NCBI GenBank assembly: GCA_024231955.1
Contig: JAAEPZ010001024.1
Location: forward strand, 434,001-498,000
Source: a bacterium
GTDB lineage: Bacteria; Krumholzibacteriota; Krumholzibacteriia; JACNKJ01
Direction: 5' to 3'
DNA length: 64,000 nt
Below, piece by piece: positions 32,952-41,630 of the stretch. The translations under genes were made by a program, and so were the position numbers. The stretch's first letter is position 1. The number at the start of each line of letters is the position of its first letter. The notes under the pieces were generated by a model. It saw only the letters and a list, made by a program, of their open reading frames with translations. It did not search any database and was not told the origin of the DNA.

Positions 32952-33367
32952 TTTGAATCCTGCTCGGTAACCGTGAATTTGTGTTCGGCCAACATCTCTA
33001 GACTCTCACTCCGGATTTCAACGCGCCATTGCCCCGTCATACCGCCGAAGAGCGTTTTGTAGGACCAGGTCCTCCAGTGTTCTCCGCCGACAGGCAGCTC
33101 GATATTCTGAATTTCACGATCCTCGTAATACCAGACATGGTGGATGATGTCACCGTCATTACCGCCGATCAAGCGACACCAGAGATATACTTTGTCTCCG
33201 GTTGAAAACCGATCAGACGTTTCAACGAGCATACGATCAACCAGCGTCAATCCCAGCCCGGAATCCTTGACCTCTATTGTGGATTGCTCGAGGTCGTTGT
33301 CCGCCTGGTCGGCCCGCACCCAGGAAGCCAGAGCCAGGAGACAGAGGGCGATAACCAGTTTTCTCAT
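32948..33367 (-). CDS. Secreted DUF2914 protein
   Basis: 139 residues: signal peptide (KLVIALCLLALASWVRA), then one DUF2914 domain with FSTGDKVYLWCRLIGGNDGD, HHVWYYEDREIQNIEL and EHWRTWSYKTLFGGMTGQW. This is the same module as in the C-terminus of the downstream TonB-CTD protein; the WRTWSYKTLF motif is identical. The ribosome-binding site GGAGGAAATT precedes the ATG. The domain's function is unknown; a shared ligand or a hetero-complex with its partner is a reasonable inference from the 4-bp overlap. Confidence 0.85.
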   Translation of the reverse strand: MRKLVIALCLLALASWVRADQADNDLEQSTIEVKDSGLGLTLVDRMLVETSDRFSTGDKVYLWCRLIGGNDGDIIHHVWYYEDREIQNIELPVGGEHWRTWSYKTLFGGMTGQWRVEIRSESLEMLAEHKFTVTEQDSK

Positions 33368-33660
33368 AATTTCCTCCGCGGCCGCTTGCCGCCGGTGTGG
33401 GGTGGGGAGTTATCGGTGCAACCTGTTTCCACACCTTGAAGCTCTCTCATTCCGGTTGATCGTTGGCAACTATGCCCTGATGTTTCTCACGGAAAACATG
33501 TCGGAACGGATCTCTGCAATTCGATTGATTCCCGATGATTTCCCGTTCTTGCGTGGGGTTGCAATTCCTGAAAAACATAGAGCAAGAGAGCGGCCAATCG
33601 TTCTGCAACTTGTAGTGGTTCTTGGAGTTGTGCGGCATCGCCCATTGACCGCAGAGGGAC

Positions 33661-33699
33661 AATAAAAAACGGCGCAACTCCCATCCAGAGCTACGCCGT
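33661..33699 (-). terminator. Terminator of the FG-GAP gene
   Basis: A hairpin whose outer stem is ACGGCG/CGCCGT with an inner CTC/GAG pairing is followed on the minus strand by TTTTTTATT, 24 bp after the stop codon at 33723. The rest of the 355-bp gap 33368-33722 shows nothing else I can support; a 61-codon open frame at 33480-33665 has no ribosome-binding site. Confidence 0.8.
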
Positions 33700-33722
33700 A
33701 TTCACGCTGATTGAGTACCGTA

Positions 33723-35426
33723 TCAGCGCATTATGAGAATCTTGCGGTTCAGGGCCAATCCCCCCGCGCCGCGCAGCGAGACAAAGTAGATTCCGCTGGC
33801 CTGTCGTCGGCCCATTACGTCGCGACCGTCCCAGGCATATTCATGCCCACCCGCCTTATGGGAGCCGGTGGCCAGAGAGGTCAGACGGCGCCCACGCAGG
33901 TCGTGAATGGTCAGGGCGATCTCACGACCCTCAAGCAGGGTGAAGTGTATGCGGACATCATCGCTGCCCATGCCGGGTAGAATCTCAAGCAGCCCACCCT
34001 CCACCGGAAGGCCGGGAACGAGAGTGGAGATGGTCCTGTAGGGCAGCCAACTGTTGCCGTCATGGGCTTCGAGAGTGTAGGTGAATGATCCCCCGGTCAG
34101 CAGATCGGTGTGCCGATCGATTGCCTGCCAGCTACCTGCCGCCGAAATCTCCCCACCGACAATCCTGGTGGGGGAGTTCGGCCGATTGGATCGCGCAAGA
34201 ACCCTGAAGTCCACCGGGCCCGTGTCGTTGCCGCCTAGCCACTCAAGCCGCACCGAGCCGGGTGCTGGTTCGGCATTGAAGTAGCTGATGAAAACGGGGA
34301 TCTGGATGGTCTTGTTCTCAAGGTAGGTGAGTTGAGTGGTCCAGTAGCTGCTCACCATGATATCGTTGTCGCCATCCATGTCGAAGTCGGCCGCAACCGA
34401 TGCATAGGCCCCCTCGCCGCCATCGTGGAAGATGGGGTCCTCCCAGGCGTTGCCGCTCGGCTGGTAGAGGATACCGATCATCCCCGACTCGGATGAGGTG
34501 ACGATGAGATCGATATCGTTGTCGGCATCCAGGTCGGAAAGGAGAAGGCAGTCCATGATCTCGGGCGCGGACCAGGTCAGTGGTATCCCGAACATCCCGT
34601 TGCCCAGTCCCGGAATGGCCCAGATCTCGTTGTTGTCGTCCTTGTGGGTGATGACGATGTCGACGGTGCTGTTGCCGTCCAGGTCCCTGGCGCAGATGCT
34701 GTAGGGCTTGTCGACTGTCGTCAGTGTTGTTGCCGAGCCGAAGTGTCCGGCCCCGTCGTTCAGGTGGATGGCTATCTTCCCGGCGCCGTAGAGGGTCATG
34801 ACGATGTCGTCACGACCATCGCCGTTGATGTCGGCCGCCGTGATTCCCCGCTGACCCGCCTCCGACGTGTAGTTGGTGTGGCTGAAGGACCCCGAACCGT
34901 TGTTCAGGTAGATGGAGAAGACCGGGTTGATGCCGCCGAGATTGGTGCAGGCCAGGTCGATGCCGGGTTGACCGTTCAGTTCGGCGGCGACCAGTTGGAT
35001 CGGCTCGGTGCCCGTTTGCCAGGAAGCTCCGGCGACAAAAGTGCCGTCGCCCTGCCCGATGAAGAGACGCAGCGCATGATCGCGTCTGCCGATGGTGGCG
35101 ATGTCGAGGATGCCGTCACCGGTCAGATCCTCAACGACCAGAGAGATGGTGCCGTCGCCGGCCGGGTAGATGACGGGCTCGCCGAACCGACCAAGGCCCT
35201 GATTGATCATGACCACGAGATGATCGCCGAGATAGCTGACCAAAGCCAGATCCGGACCGCCCAGACCGTCAAAATCTCCGGCTTCGATATCGAAGATCTG
35301 CTTGTTGGGGACAACGATATACTGTGGCGTCAGGAAGGGGGAGCTCCCTGTTTGCGCCTGAAGCGATCCGGCGGCCGTCGAAGTGAGAAGCAAGGCCGCC
35401 AGGACTATCCGTATTGATCTGGACAT
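33723..35426 (-). CDS. Secreted FG-GAP/VCBS-repeat protein with FlgD-like tail
   Basis: 567 residues. Signal peptide (RIVLAALLLTSTAAGSLQA) and about seven FG-GAP/VCBS repeats of roughly 45-50 residues with calcium-binding loops such as DFDGLGGPDLALV, DLTGDGILDIATI, DINGDGRDDIVMT, DLDGNSTVDIVIT, DLDADNDIDLIVT and DFDMDGDNDIMVS. This predicts an integrin-like beta-propeller. A fibronectin-like segment and a FlgD-Ig-like C-terminus (LTIHDLRGRRLTSL, YAWDGRDVMGRRQASGIYFVSL) follow. A surface-bound adhesive or ligand-binding role is likely. It is a single gene with its own terminator. Confidence 0.88.
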   Translation of the reverse strand: MSRSIRIVLAALLLTSTAAGSLQAQTGSSPFLTPQYIVVPNKQIFDIEAGDFDGLGGPDLALVSYLGDHLVVMINQGLGRFGEPVIYPAGDGTISLVVEDLTGDGILDIATIGRRDHALRLFIGQGDGTFVAGASWQTGTEPIQLVAAELNGQPGIDLACTNLGGINPVFSIYLNNGSGSFSHTNYTSEAGQRGITAADINGDGRDDIVMTLYGAGKIAIHLNDGAGHFGSATTLTTVDKPYSICARDLDGNSTVDIVITHKDDNNEIWAIPGLGNGMFGIPLTWSAPEIMDCLLLSDLDADNDIDLIVTSSESGMIGILYQPSGNAWEDPIFHDGGEGAYASVAADFDMDGDNDIMVSSYWTTQLTYLENKTIQIPVFISYFNAEPAPGSVRLEWLGGNDTGPVDFRVLARSNRPNSPTRIVGGEISAAGSWQAIDRHTDLLTGGSFTYTLEAHDGNSWLPYRTISTLVPGLPVEGGLLEILPGMGSDDVRIHFTLLEGREIALTIHDLRGRRLTSLATGSHKAGGHEYAWDGRDVMGRRQASGIYFVSLRGAGGLALNRKILIMR

Positions 35427-35640
35427 CTCTGGCCTCGCGAACTGTTTCGATGATTCTGTTGGGATTCATGCCTTGGAGCGAATCCTCCCAATACTGTATT
35501 CCTACCCGAGCAGGTCAGGGCAATTGGGGGGCCGGGAGGAAATATTCAGTTATTCCTGAACCCTTTTGTAATATTTCGTGAAACGGCTATGGAAGCTGAG
35601 GAATCATAGGGAGTTATAGGAAGTGCGCTGGAGGTGACAA

Positions 35641-35665
35641 ACGGGAACCCCAGAGGAGCTCCCGT
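35641..35665 (-). terminator. Hairpin after the lipoprotein gene at 35727
   Basis: An 8-bp stem (ACGGGAAC with GCTCCCGT, including one G-T pair) and a 9-nt loop lie about 60 bp downstream of the stop on the minus strand, followed by TTGTC. A weak terminator candidate. The remainder of the 300-bp gap 35427-35726 contains no gene that I can support. Confidence 0.4.
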
Positions 35666-35726
35666 CTTGATGGGCAATATTTGATGGATCGGAGGGTGAT
35701 TCTGCCGCTTCGCCGTAGCGGTGGAG

Positions 35727-36323
35727 TTAATCCTCCTCCACAGGCGGCATGGGTCCGTCGAGGGTAAACGACCTCTCGATGATCTCCTGGCGATGCAGGC
35801 ACACCTTGAAGTTGTACTCTCCGGGTATACGATGTTTGCTCAGGGAGGTGTTCAGCCTGGTGGTGAGCATGAAGGAGGGTGTATCGCTCTTATGGGTTTG
35901 CTCTTTCAGGTAATTGATTTCGAGCGGCTTCCTCCATTCGATCGTGGAGATGTAGCCCTCATCCGTCTTCTCGCAAACAACTTCGGCGTATTTGCGGAAC
36001 ATCTGGCGGGAATCCGGTTTCTGCCAGATCATGTGCACGGCGTAACGATAACCGGGCTCGATGTTATTGAAATCCACAACGGCGTTGACGTAACTTTTCT
36101 TGCCCATCTCGAAATCATCACTGACGCCGATGGCCTTCCCCGTCTTTTTGCCGACTTTACGGCAGAAGCGCAGATCGACATGGAACAGGTCGGTTTCGGC
36201 ATCGGGATTGGCTGCGAGCAGCGCTATGGCGCTCCGGTGTTCCTCGACCGATTTCTGTCCACAGCCTGCAAGTAGTGTCATTCCGACCAGGATGAGAATG
36301 GCGATCATCAAGTTGCTGCGCAA
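35727..36323 (-). CDS. Lipoprotein of unknown function
   Basis: 198 residues from a TTG start at 36323, chosen because AGGAGG stands 6 nt upstream and the reading then gives a proper lipoprotein signal (RSNLMIAILILVGMTLLAGC, Cys near residue 20). The next ATG (36308) would place the Shine-Dalgarno 21 nt away. The mature protein has no recognised domain. It looks like an all-beta fold (KKSYVNAVVDFNNIEPGYRYAVHMIW, GEYNFKVCLHRQEIIERSFTLDG) and could be a periplasmic binding or stress lipoprotein. It shows no operon partner; the C25-like genes begin downstream of a 300-bp gap. Confidence 0.7.
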   Translation of the reverse strand: MRSNLMIAILILVGMTLLAGCGQKSVEEHRSAIALLAANPDAETDLFHVDLRFCRKVGKKTGKAIGVSDDFEMGKKSYVNAVVDFNNIEPGYRYAVHMIWQKPDSRQMFRKYAEVVCEKTDEGYISTIEWRKPLEINYLKEQTHKSDTPSFMLTTRLNTSLSKHRIPGEYNFKVCLHRQEIIERSFTLDGPMPPVEED

Positions 36324-36509
36324 AGCGCACCTCCTGTTGGGGATTAGCGGCCCACCGAAAATCCGGCTGCGGACATCGCAATGATATTGCGGAGTAATCG
36401 CGACTGGTGCGGTGATTCCCCTGCTTCTGGTTTCCGGTATCCGGTTGCGGGGAACGTTGCCCAAGCGGATTGGCGGCGGCTTGTCGCATATAGTAACCGC
36501 TCCGACTCC

Positions 36510-36602
36510 TTATTTCAGCAAAATTCTCCGGCTGGACACCCCTCCTCGAAATTGGGGCCTTTCCCTGGACGGATTGATAATCCGCACGTGGGGAAAGACC
36601 CC
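36510..36602 (-). other. Structured gap with a possible remnant of an exoprotein C-terminus
   Basis: In the gap between the lipoprotein and the first C25 gene (36324-36625), the minus strand reads VSSRRILLK-stop at 36510-36539. That resembles the last residues of the FlgD-like tails here (SRRMILVK, RKLMLIR). Nothing upstream of it in frame matches the rest of a tail. A nested hairpin at 36554-36602 (outer stem 11 of 12 paired, inner stem CGGATT/AATCCG) may be the terminator of the C25 gene ending at 36626, though no T-tract follows. Confidence 0.35.
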
Positions 36603-36625
36603 GATCTCCTGCAACCGGGCAACCT

Positions 36626-39600
36626 TTACTTCAGCAAAGTCATCTTGCCCGACAGGGTTTGAGCCTGAGTGTTCAGCACGTAGAAATAGATACCTGAGCT
36701 GACCTGGTGGTTGCGGTCATCCTGACCGTTCCAGCTGATCGTGTGATACCCGGCATCCATCCGGCGCTTGCTGGCGAGAACGCGCACCAGTCTGCCGCCG
36801 GTATCGTAGACCTTGAGATCCACCTGTCCAGACGCGGGCAGTCCGAAGCGGATCTGCGTCGCAGGATTGAATGGATTGGGCATGTTGGGCAGCAACACCA
36901 GATTCGCCGGAGCCGGACCGCCGGGCATATAGGTGGGATCCGGCGCGACAAAGCCATTGATGTTGAACTCGTCCAGGGCCGCCTCCACCACCGATCCGCC
37001 ATTGAGGTCGGAGGCAACAAACCGGAACTGCACATGATCGGTCAGATCGATGTAGTCATCCAGCGTGAAGGTCTGAAGGTTCCAGCTCCGGTTCGAGGAG
37101 TTGGTATTCTCCAGGTCAACCCACTCGGCACCGTCAGCCGTCACCGAGACAACCCAGCTGTCCTCATTGGGATAATTGCCCGTGTTGTTCGTGTACCAGC
37201 GGTAGTAGTTCACGCTGACATTGACTCCGTCGGCGAGATTGAAAATGGGACTGAACAGCGTCGTTTTGCCGCCGTCGATATCATCGGCGCCCTGATTGCC
37301 GGTTTCGTTGTTGCCGGTGACCCAGCAACGGGACCCGATAGCGGAGACATCGTCCTCGGGTTGAACCGGATCCTGATTGAGATAGGCGCCGACCGGATCC
37401 TCACGCACCCAGATGCCGGAGGTGGCGCCGTCATCGTCGTCTCCTACACTCCAGCCAAGGTCGGTCTCCATGTCATCGTCAAACACAAGGAGTTCGTTCA
37501 AAATCCAGAACGTGTAGTAGGAGTCGGGGGTTGCGGGGTCCCGACTGACATTGTTGGCGAGATCATCACATTCGATCCAGTATCTGATCCGGGTGTTGAG
37601 CGGGTACCCGGGAATCTCGGCCCTGTAGTGTCCGGTCTCCTCGTCGACCAGTATCATGGACAGCTCGTTGTCGCCACTGTTGCCGATCGAGTAGTGGAAG
37701 GTCAGGTCGTCAATCGGGGAGTAATCGGTGATCCAGGTATCCACCACATAGGGTCCGGTCGTGTCGTTTGTGAAGGGGAGCACGGTGGTGTTCTGAATCG
37801 CGGGCCCGAGAATATCCACAAGGGAGAAATCCCGAGTCGTGACTACATCCTCAATAATCGGGATATCGCTAACGGTGACGGACTCGAAACTCTCATGCTC
37901 CGCCCGCAGCGTATACGAATCCGGTGTCAGTCGACCCACGTACTCGCCATCGCTATTGGACATGAGCGTGCGGTTGAGCCGCTCAATGTGTATTACAGCG
38001 CCGTCGATCGGTGCATCGCCGTTGCTCGCGTTGGTTACCGTTCCGCTCAAGGTACCCAGTCTGCTGGTGATCAGGGGCTGGAACATGATGGCCCTGCCGG
38101 AGGTCAACTGTGCGGCGCCGGAGGCATAGCTGTTGGCATAGGTGTAGAGCACACCGTCGCTGCCGTTGAGATTCTGGATTCCGACCGTGGCGTAACCGTT
38201 GATGTAATCCGTGTTGGCGACGGTGAGATACTGCATCAGGATCTTGCCGTCACCGGTCTGGGTGGGATACCAGGCGGGATCGTAGAAGATCACCTGGCAG
38301 GTCTGCTCCTCATCCACGGACGTGTTGATGAAGTTTCTGAGACGGCTCCATTCCACGATCAAGCGGTGCTGCTCCTCATCATAGTAGGTGTAGATGCGGC
38401 CATTGCCGTACTCGACGAGATTGTCCCAGAAGACGGCGATCAGCGGGTTGGGGCTGCCGGCGCATGGTAGTGAGAAGTTGCGGAAGTGAACGAGTTGAGT
38501 TGCGCCCATGGCCACCCAGCCATTGGAGCAGATGGAGATCTGGTTGAAGTCCTGTCCGTAGTATTTGAACGTGAAGGGGAGGGTGATGGTTCGAATATCG
38601 TCCTCTCCCCAGCCGAAGTCCTCCAGATTCAGAGTCTCGCCGTGGCCGCCAAGGAGAGGATCGATCTCGATCCAGTCGAACTCCGGAGCCTCCTCCCAGG
38701 CGGTGTCGGTGTTGTCGAAGGCGTAGTAACCGAATCCGTCCGGTCCGGAGGGGTCGGTGGCGATCGCCGTGCCGACGGGCAACTGTATTTCGACCATATC
38801 CGTCTGACCGTTGTTGAAGACAAGCTCCAGGGTGAACGAAATCAGGCTGCCGCCATAGCAGTTGCTGTCGATGGCCATGTTAAAGTCACCCGTACCGGTA
38901 CCGCCCAGACCAATCGTTCCGAACTCATGGGTTCCGTCCAGGATGGTCACCCAGGCGCTGTCGGTCGTCAGTGTGCCGACGGCTTCGGCGGCGATCAGGC
39001 TGCCGCTGTTGACGACACTGATGTGAAAACCGCCCGTCTCGCCGGGATCGAGCTGATCTCCCCCACCGTCCCAGGTGAAGCCCTGGTAGTCGAACGCCGC
39101 GCACTGGACGGTTATCGGGATCAGCGAGCGCCAGGTGTTGACGCCATCTGTGGCGTCCAGGAGGAGATTGACGACATGGCCGTCTGGGGTAGCGGCGGGA
39201 ATGGACAGATCAAATTCGGCCAGGCTCCAGACGGTGGCGCCCGCTGCGATGCTCCCCCAGCTGCTCGACTGGCTGGTGATGGTGACATAGGGATCGGTGG
39301 TTGAGATCACGCCGGAGACGGAGCCTGTGGCGCTGCTGCCGCCGTTGGTCAACGAGACGCCGAGTTCGATGGCCTCGCCCGGGTTCAGTTCGCCGTTGTC
39401 GTTGCCCGAACTGCTGCCCAGGTCGTCATCATCGATGACGCAGCCTGAATAGGCCGCATAGGGCCCGACGCCACCGACGGTCAGTTCACCGAGATGGGGG
39501 CGCTGGTTGTGCTTGGTCACGGTAACCAGCAGCGTGCCGGGTGTCAGGTTGGCGATCGGCAGAACCGCATCACCATTGAGGTCGGAATAGGCGCTGACGC

Positions 39601-41446
39601 GGAATTCACCCTCACGGTACAGCGTAACCAGCGCGCCCTCGAGGTTTCCGCCCACGCTTTCGACATGAACGGGCACGGAGGTGGCGAGTTCAGGCAGCTC
39701 CGCCGGATACTCGGCCGTGATCAATTCCGGGTAGGCAAGCCAGAGATCGCTGGCGGGATCGCCCATCAGGTTGTTCCAGACGGTCCAGATCTCGGCGCTG
39801 TTCGGTTCGAAGCTGAAGTAGTTGTTGTAGAGCTCCAGTTTCCCGCGGGTCAAAGCCACGCCCGACTTGTGGTCGGAGCCGTTGATCGCACCCTCCCACA
39901 CGCCGTGGAAGAAGCAGTTGTTGTAGCGGGTGTGGGTGCCGATGGTCGCTGTGCCGATGGCCCCGATCGCGCCGCCATTCTCGGCGCGGATGAAACCCTC
40001 AGACCGACAGCAGTTGTCCACCGCGAAGGAACCGGTGTCGCAGGTCGGGAAAAGGGCGAAGGGGAGCCGGTAACCATTGGACAGATACAGTGCGTGAGGA
40101 GCCTGGAAGCCGCTCATGCCGCCGATGCCGCGGTATGAAAACACCGAGCAACCGCGGTTGAGGCCCTGCACCATCAAGTTTGAGAAGTTGCCGAAATCGA
40201 TGAAGTCGATTTCGTCGAAACCGATTGCCAGGAGCTCCTGCTCGAGCCAGCGGGTGACGTAGACGGGGGAGATTCCCGACTGGGTGAAGGGATCGGCCGT
40301 GAGAACCGCCGAAGTGAACCAGCCGGCATCATCCACGGGGGGATTGGTTTCGTAGGTGATGATCTTGTCGACCATATTTTCGAGCTGGGTGGTGGTTTCG
40401 AAGGAGAGGCGTCCGATGTGCGCTTCGGGCAGGATGTCATCTCCTGCGAGGGTCGTGTAGTAGTGGTCACCCTCGCCACGGAATCCGGAGAGACCCTCTT
40501 GCCAGCAGGGCATGCCGTAGGGGCCATCGACATCGCCAACAATTGTGATGTGCTCCAGCGGCGGATCGACGGTGTCGTAGACATTCTGGATGATGGACTT
40601 GACGGTGTTGGTCGAAACGTTGGTCGGGAAGGCCTCGATGACGACATTGTATCCCTGTCGCCGACGCCAATTCGCCAGAGGGAGGATGCGTTGCGTCACC
40701 CCGACCGACGCATTGCAGAGCAGCAGATAGGTGCCGGGGCCGACCCGGGTTCCGTCGGCACGATCGGCGGTGCGGTAGTTGATCACCATGTCCCTATAGA
40801 GCCTGTCGAAAGATTCGGGGATCAACTCCCGCCCGACAGGTTCGTCAGCGGCCCTGTCCGAGGGGTGGAACTCGATCTCCACCTCCATGCGCGAGGCGAT
40901 GGTCAGCTCCCCCTTTGCGGGATCGTAGGTGACGGGGCTGAACGTGATGGGCACGACTCTGAAGTCGCGCAGCACGCCCTCTTCGCCGAGTTCAACCGAG
41001 GCGCGGGTCTGCAGCCCACTGTTGCGGTACCAGTCGCGGTCGATCAGGAACTCCCCTTCGTCCCCCTGTTGCACGGGATGGAGACGGTATCCGGCGAAGC
41101 TCTTCTCCTCGGTGTTCAGCAGACGAACGTTTGCTGATAAACCGACGGGGAGGGTGATGAACCGAGTGATGCAGGGGATCTCCGCCTGGCCGGGCGCACC
41201 TCTGGTGGAGCCGCCCTCGATACTCAATGTGTGGAAGAGTTCGTTTGCCGCAGTGACGGTCTCAAGGTGGAGGGATGGGAGGCGGAACTCAATACTTAAT
41301 GATTCACCCCGATCCTGAATGATCCTGAAGTCGGGATCGGAACCGGAGGCTGAATCGAGCAAGATCAATTCCGAACCGGCTTGCGCCGCCAGGCTCGTAA
41401 CAATCAGAATGGCGAAGACAGACAACAGATGAAGGCGTCGGCGCAT
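36626..41446 (-). CDS. Gingipain-like (C25) secreted giant protein 1
   Basis: 1,606 residues with a signal peptide (HLLSVFAILIVTSLAAQA). A C25-type propeptide region is seen (GQAEIPCITRFITLPVG), followed by the C25-like domain (about 225-560): WRRRQGYNVVIEAFPT, FVTIVGD-type HITIVGDVDG, GEGDHYYTTLAGDDILPEAHIGR, YRGIGGMSG, PTCDTGSF (Cys469), GTHTRYNN (His505), WNNLMGDPASDLW. Next are Ig-like units with NPGEAIELGV, a YYAFDN ... FKYYGQDFNQISICSNG module, a carboxypeptidase-regulatory-like unit (LGTLSGTVTNA), a jelly-roll domain and a FlgD-like tail (NMPNPFNPATQIRFGLP, GIYFYVL, TLLK). The GHG histidine of gingipains is absent. GGAGG precedes the ATG. It is the most divergent of the three tandem copies. 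Confidence 0.88.
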   Translation of the reverse strand: MRRRLHLLSVFAILIVTSLAAQAGSELILLDSASGSDPDFRIIQDRGESLSIEFRLPSLHLETVTAANELFHTLSIEGGSTRGAPGQAEIPCITRFITLPVGLSANVRLLNTEEKSFAGYRLHPVQQGDEGEFLIDRDWYRNSGLQTRASVELGEEGVLRDFRVVPITFSPVTYDPAKGELTIASRMEVEIEFHPSDRAADEPVGRELIPESFDRLYRDMVINYRTADRADGTRVGPGTYLLLCNASVGVTQRILPLANWRRRQGYNVVIEAFPTNVSTNTVKSIIQNVYDTVDPPLEHITIVGDVDGPYGMPCWQEGLSGFRGEGDHYYTTLAGDDILPEAHIGRLSFETTTQLENMVDKIITYETNPPVDDAGWFTSAVLTADPFTQSGISPVYVTRWLEQELLAIGFDEIDFIDFGNFSNLMVQGLNRGCSVFSYRGIGGMSGFQAPHALYLSNGYRLPFALFPTCDTGSFAVDNCCRSEGFIRAENGGAIGAIGTATIGTHTRYNNCFFHGVWEGAINGSDHKSGVALTRGKLELYNNYFSFEPNSAEIWTVWNNLMGDPASDLWLAYPELITAEYPAELPELATSVPVHVESVGGNLEGALVTLYREGEFRVSAYSDLNGDAVLPIANLTPGTLLVTVTKHNQRPHLGELTVGGVGPYAAYSGCVIDDDDLGSSSGNDNGELNPGEAIELGVSLTNGGSSATGSVSGVISTTDPYVTITSQSSSWGSIAAGATVWSLAEFDLSIPAATPDGHVVNLLLDATDGVNTWRSLIPITVQCAAFDYQGFTWDGGGDQLDPGETGGFHISVVNSGSLIAAEAVGTLTTDSAWVTILDGTHEFGTIGLGGTGTGDFNMAIDSNCYGGSLISFTLELVFNNGQTDMVEIQLPVGTAIATDPSGPDGFGYYAFDNTDTAWEEAPEFDWIEIDPLLGGHGETLNLEDFGWGEDDIRTITLPFTFKYYGQDFNQISICSNGWVAMGATQLVHFRNFSLPCAGSPNPLIAVFWDNLVEYGNGRIYTYYDEEQHRLIVEWSRLRNFINTSVDEEQTCQVIFYDPAWYPTQTGDGKILMQYLTVANTDYINGYATVGIQNLNGSDGVLYTYANSYASGAAQLTSGRAIMFQPLITSRLGTLSGTVTNASNGDAPIDGAVIHIERLNRTLMSNSDGEYVGRLTPDSYTLRAEHESFESVTVSDIPIIEDVVTTRDFSLVDILGPAIQNTTVLPFTNDTTGPYVVDTWITDYSPIDDLTFHYSIGNSGDNELSMILVDEETGHYRAEIPGYPLNTRIRYWIECDDLANNVSRDPATPDSYYTFWILNELLVFDDDMETDLGWSVGDDDDGATSGIWVREDPVGAYLNQDPVQPEDDVSAIGSRCWVTGNNETGNQGADDIDGGKTTLFSPIFNLADGVNVSVNYYRWYTNNTGNYPNEDSWVVSVTADGAEWVDLENTNSSNRSWNLQTFTLDDYIDLTDHVQFRFVASDLNGGSVVEAALDEFNINGFVAPDPTYMPGGPAPANLVLLPNMPNPFNPATQIRFGLPASGQVDLKVYDTGGRLVRVLASKRRMDAGYHTISWNGQDDRNHQVSSGIYFYVLNTQAQTLSGKMTLLK

Positions 41447-41575
41447 GGGGAGTCCTCCGAGGAGTCATCAAGACGTATTGGCGTCCAGTGTAGATCATTG
41501 AATTGTGGGAGAAACCATGCGTGTATTATATACGATTAGACATCACGACACTAATACCTATAGAGCCTCGGACAG

Positions 41576-41604
41576 AAAAGCCCCGCGCTTTGCAGCACGG
41601 GGCT
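41576..41604 (-). terminator. Terminator of C25-like gene 2
   Basis: A 10-bp stem (AGCCCCGTGC with GCGCGGGGCT on the minus strand, one T-G pair) and a 6-nt loop, followed by TTTTCT, lies 26 bp after the stop codon at 41631. It separates copy 2 from copy 1, so copy 1 should have its own promoter in 41447-41575. Confidence 0.85.
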
Positions 41605-41630
41605 CATTGGTGTAACCGGATAGCTCTCGA

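Noticed and set aside
33480..33665. 61-codon open frame between the DUF2914 and FG-GAP genes
   Set aside because: No Shine-Dalgarno, and its end runs into a terminator of the opposite-strand gene.
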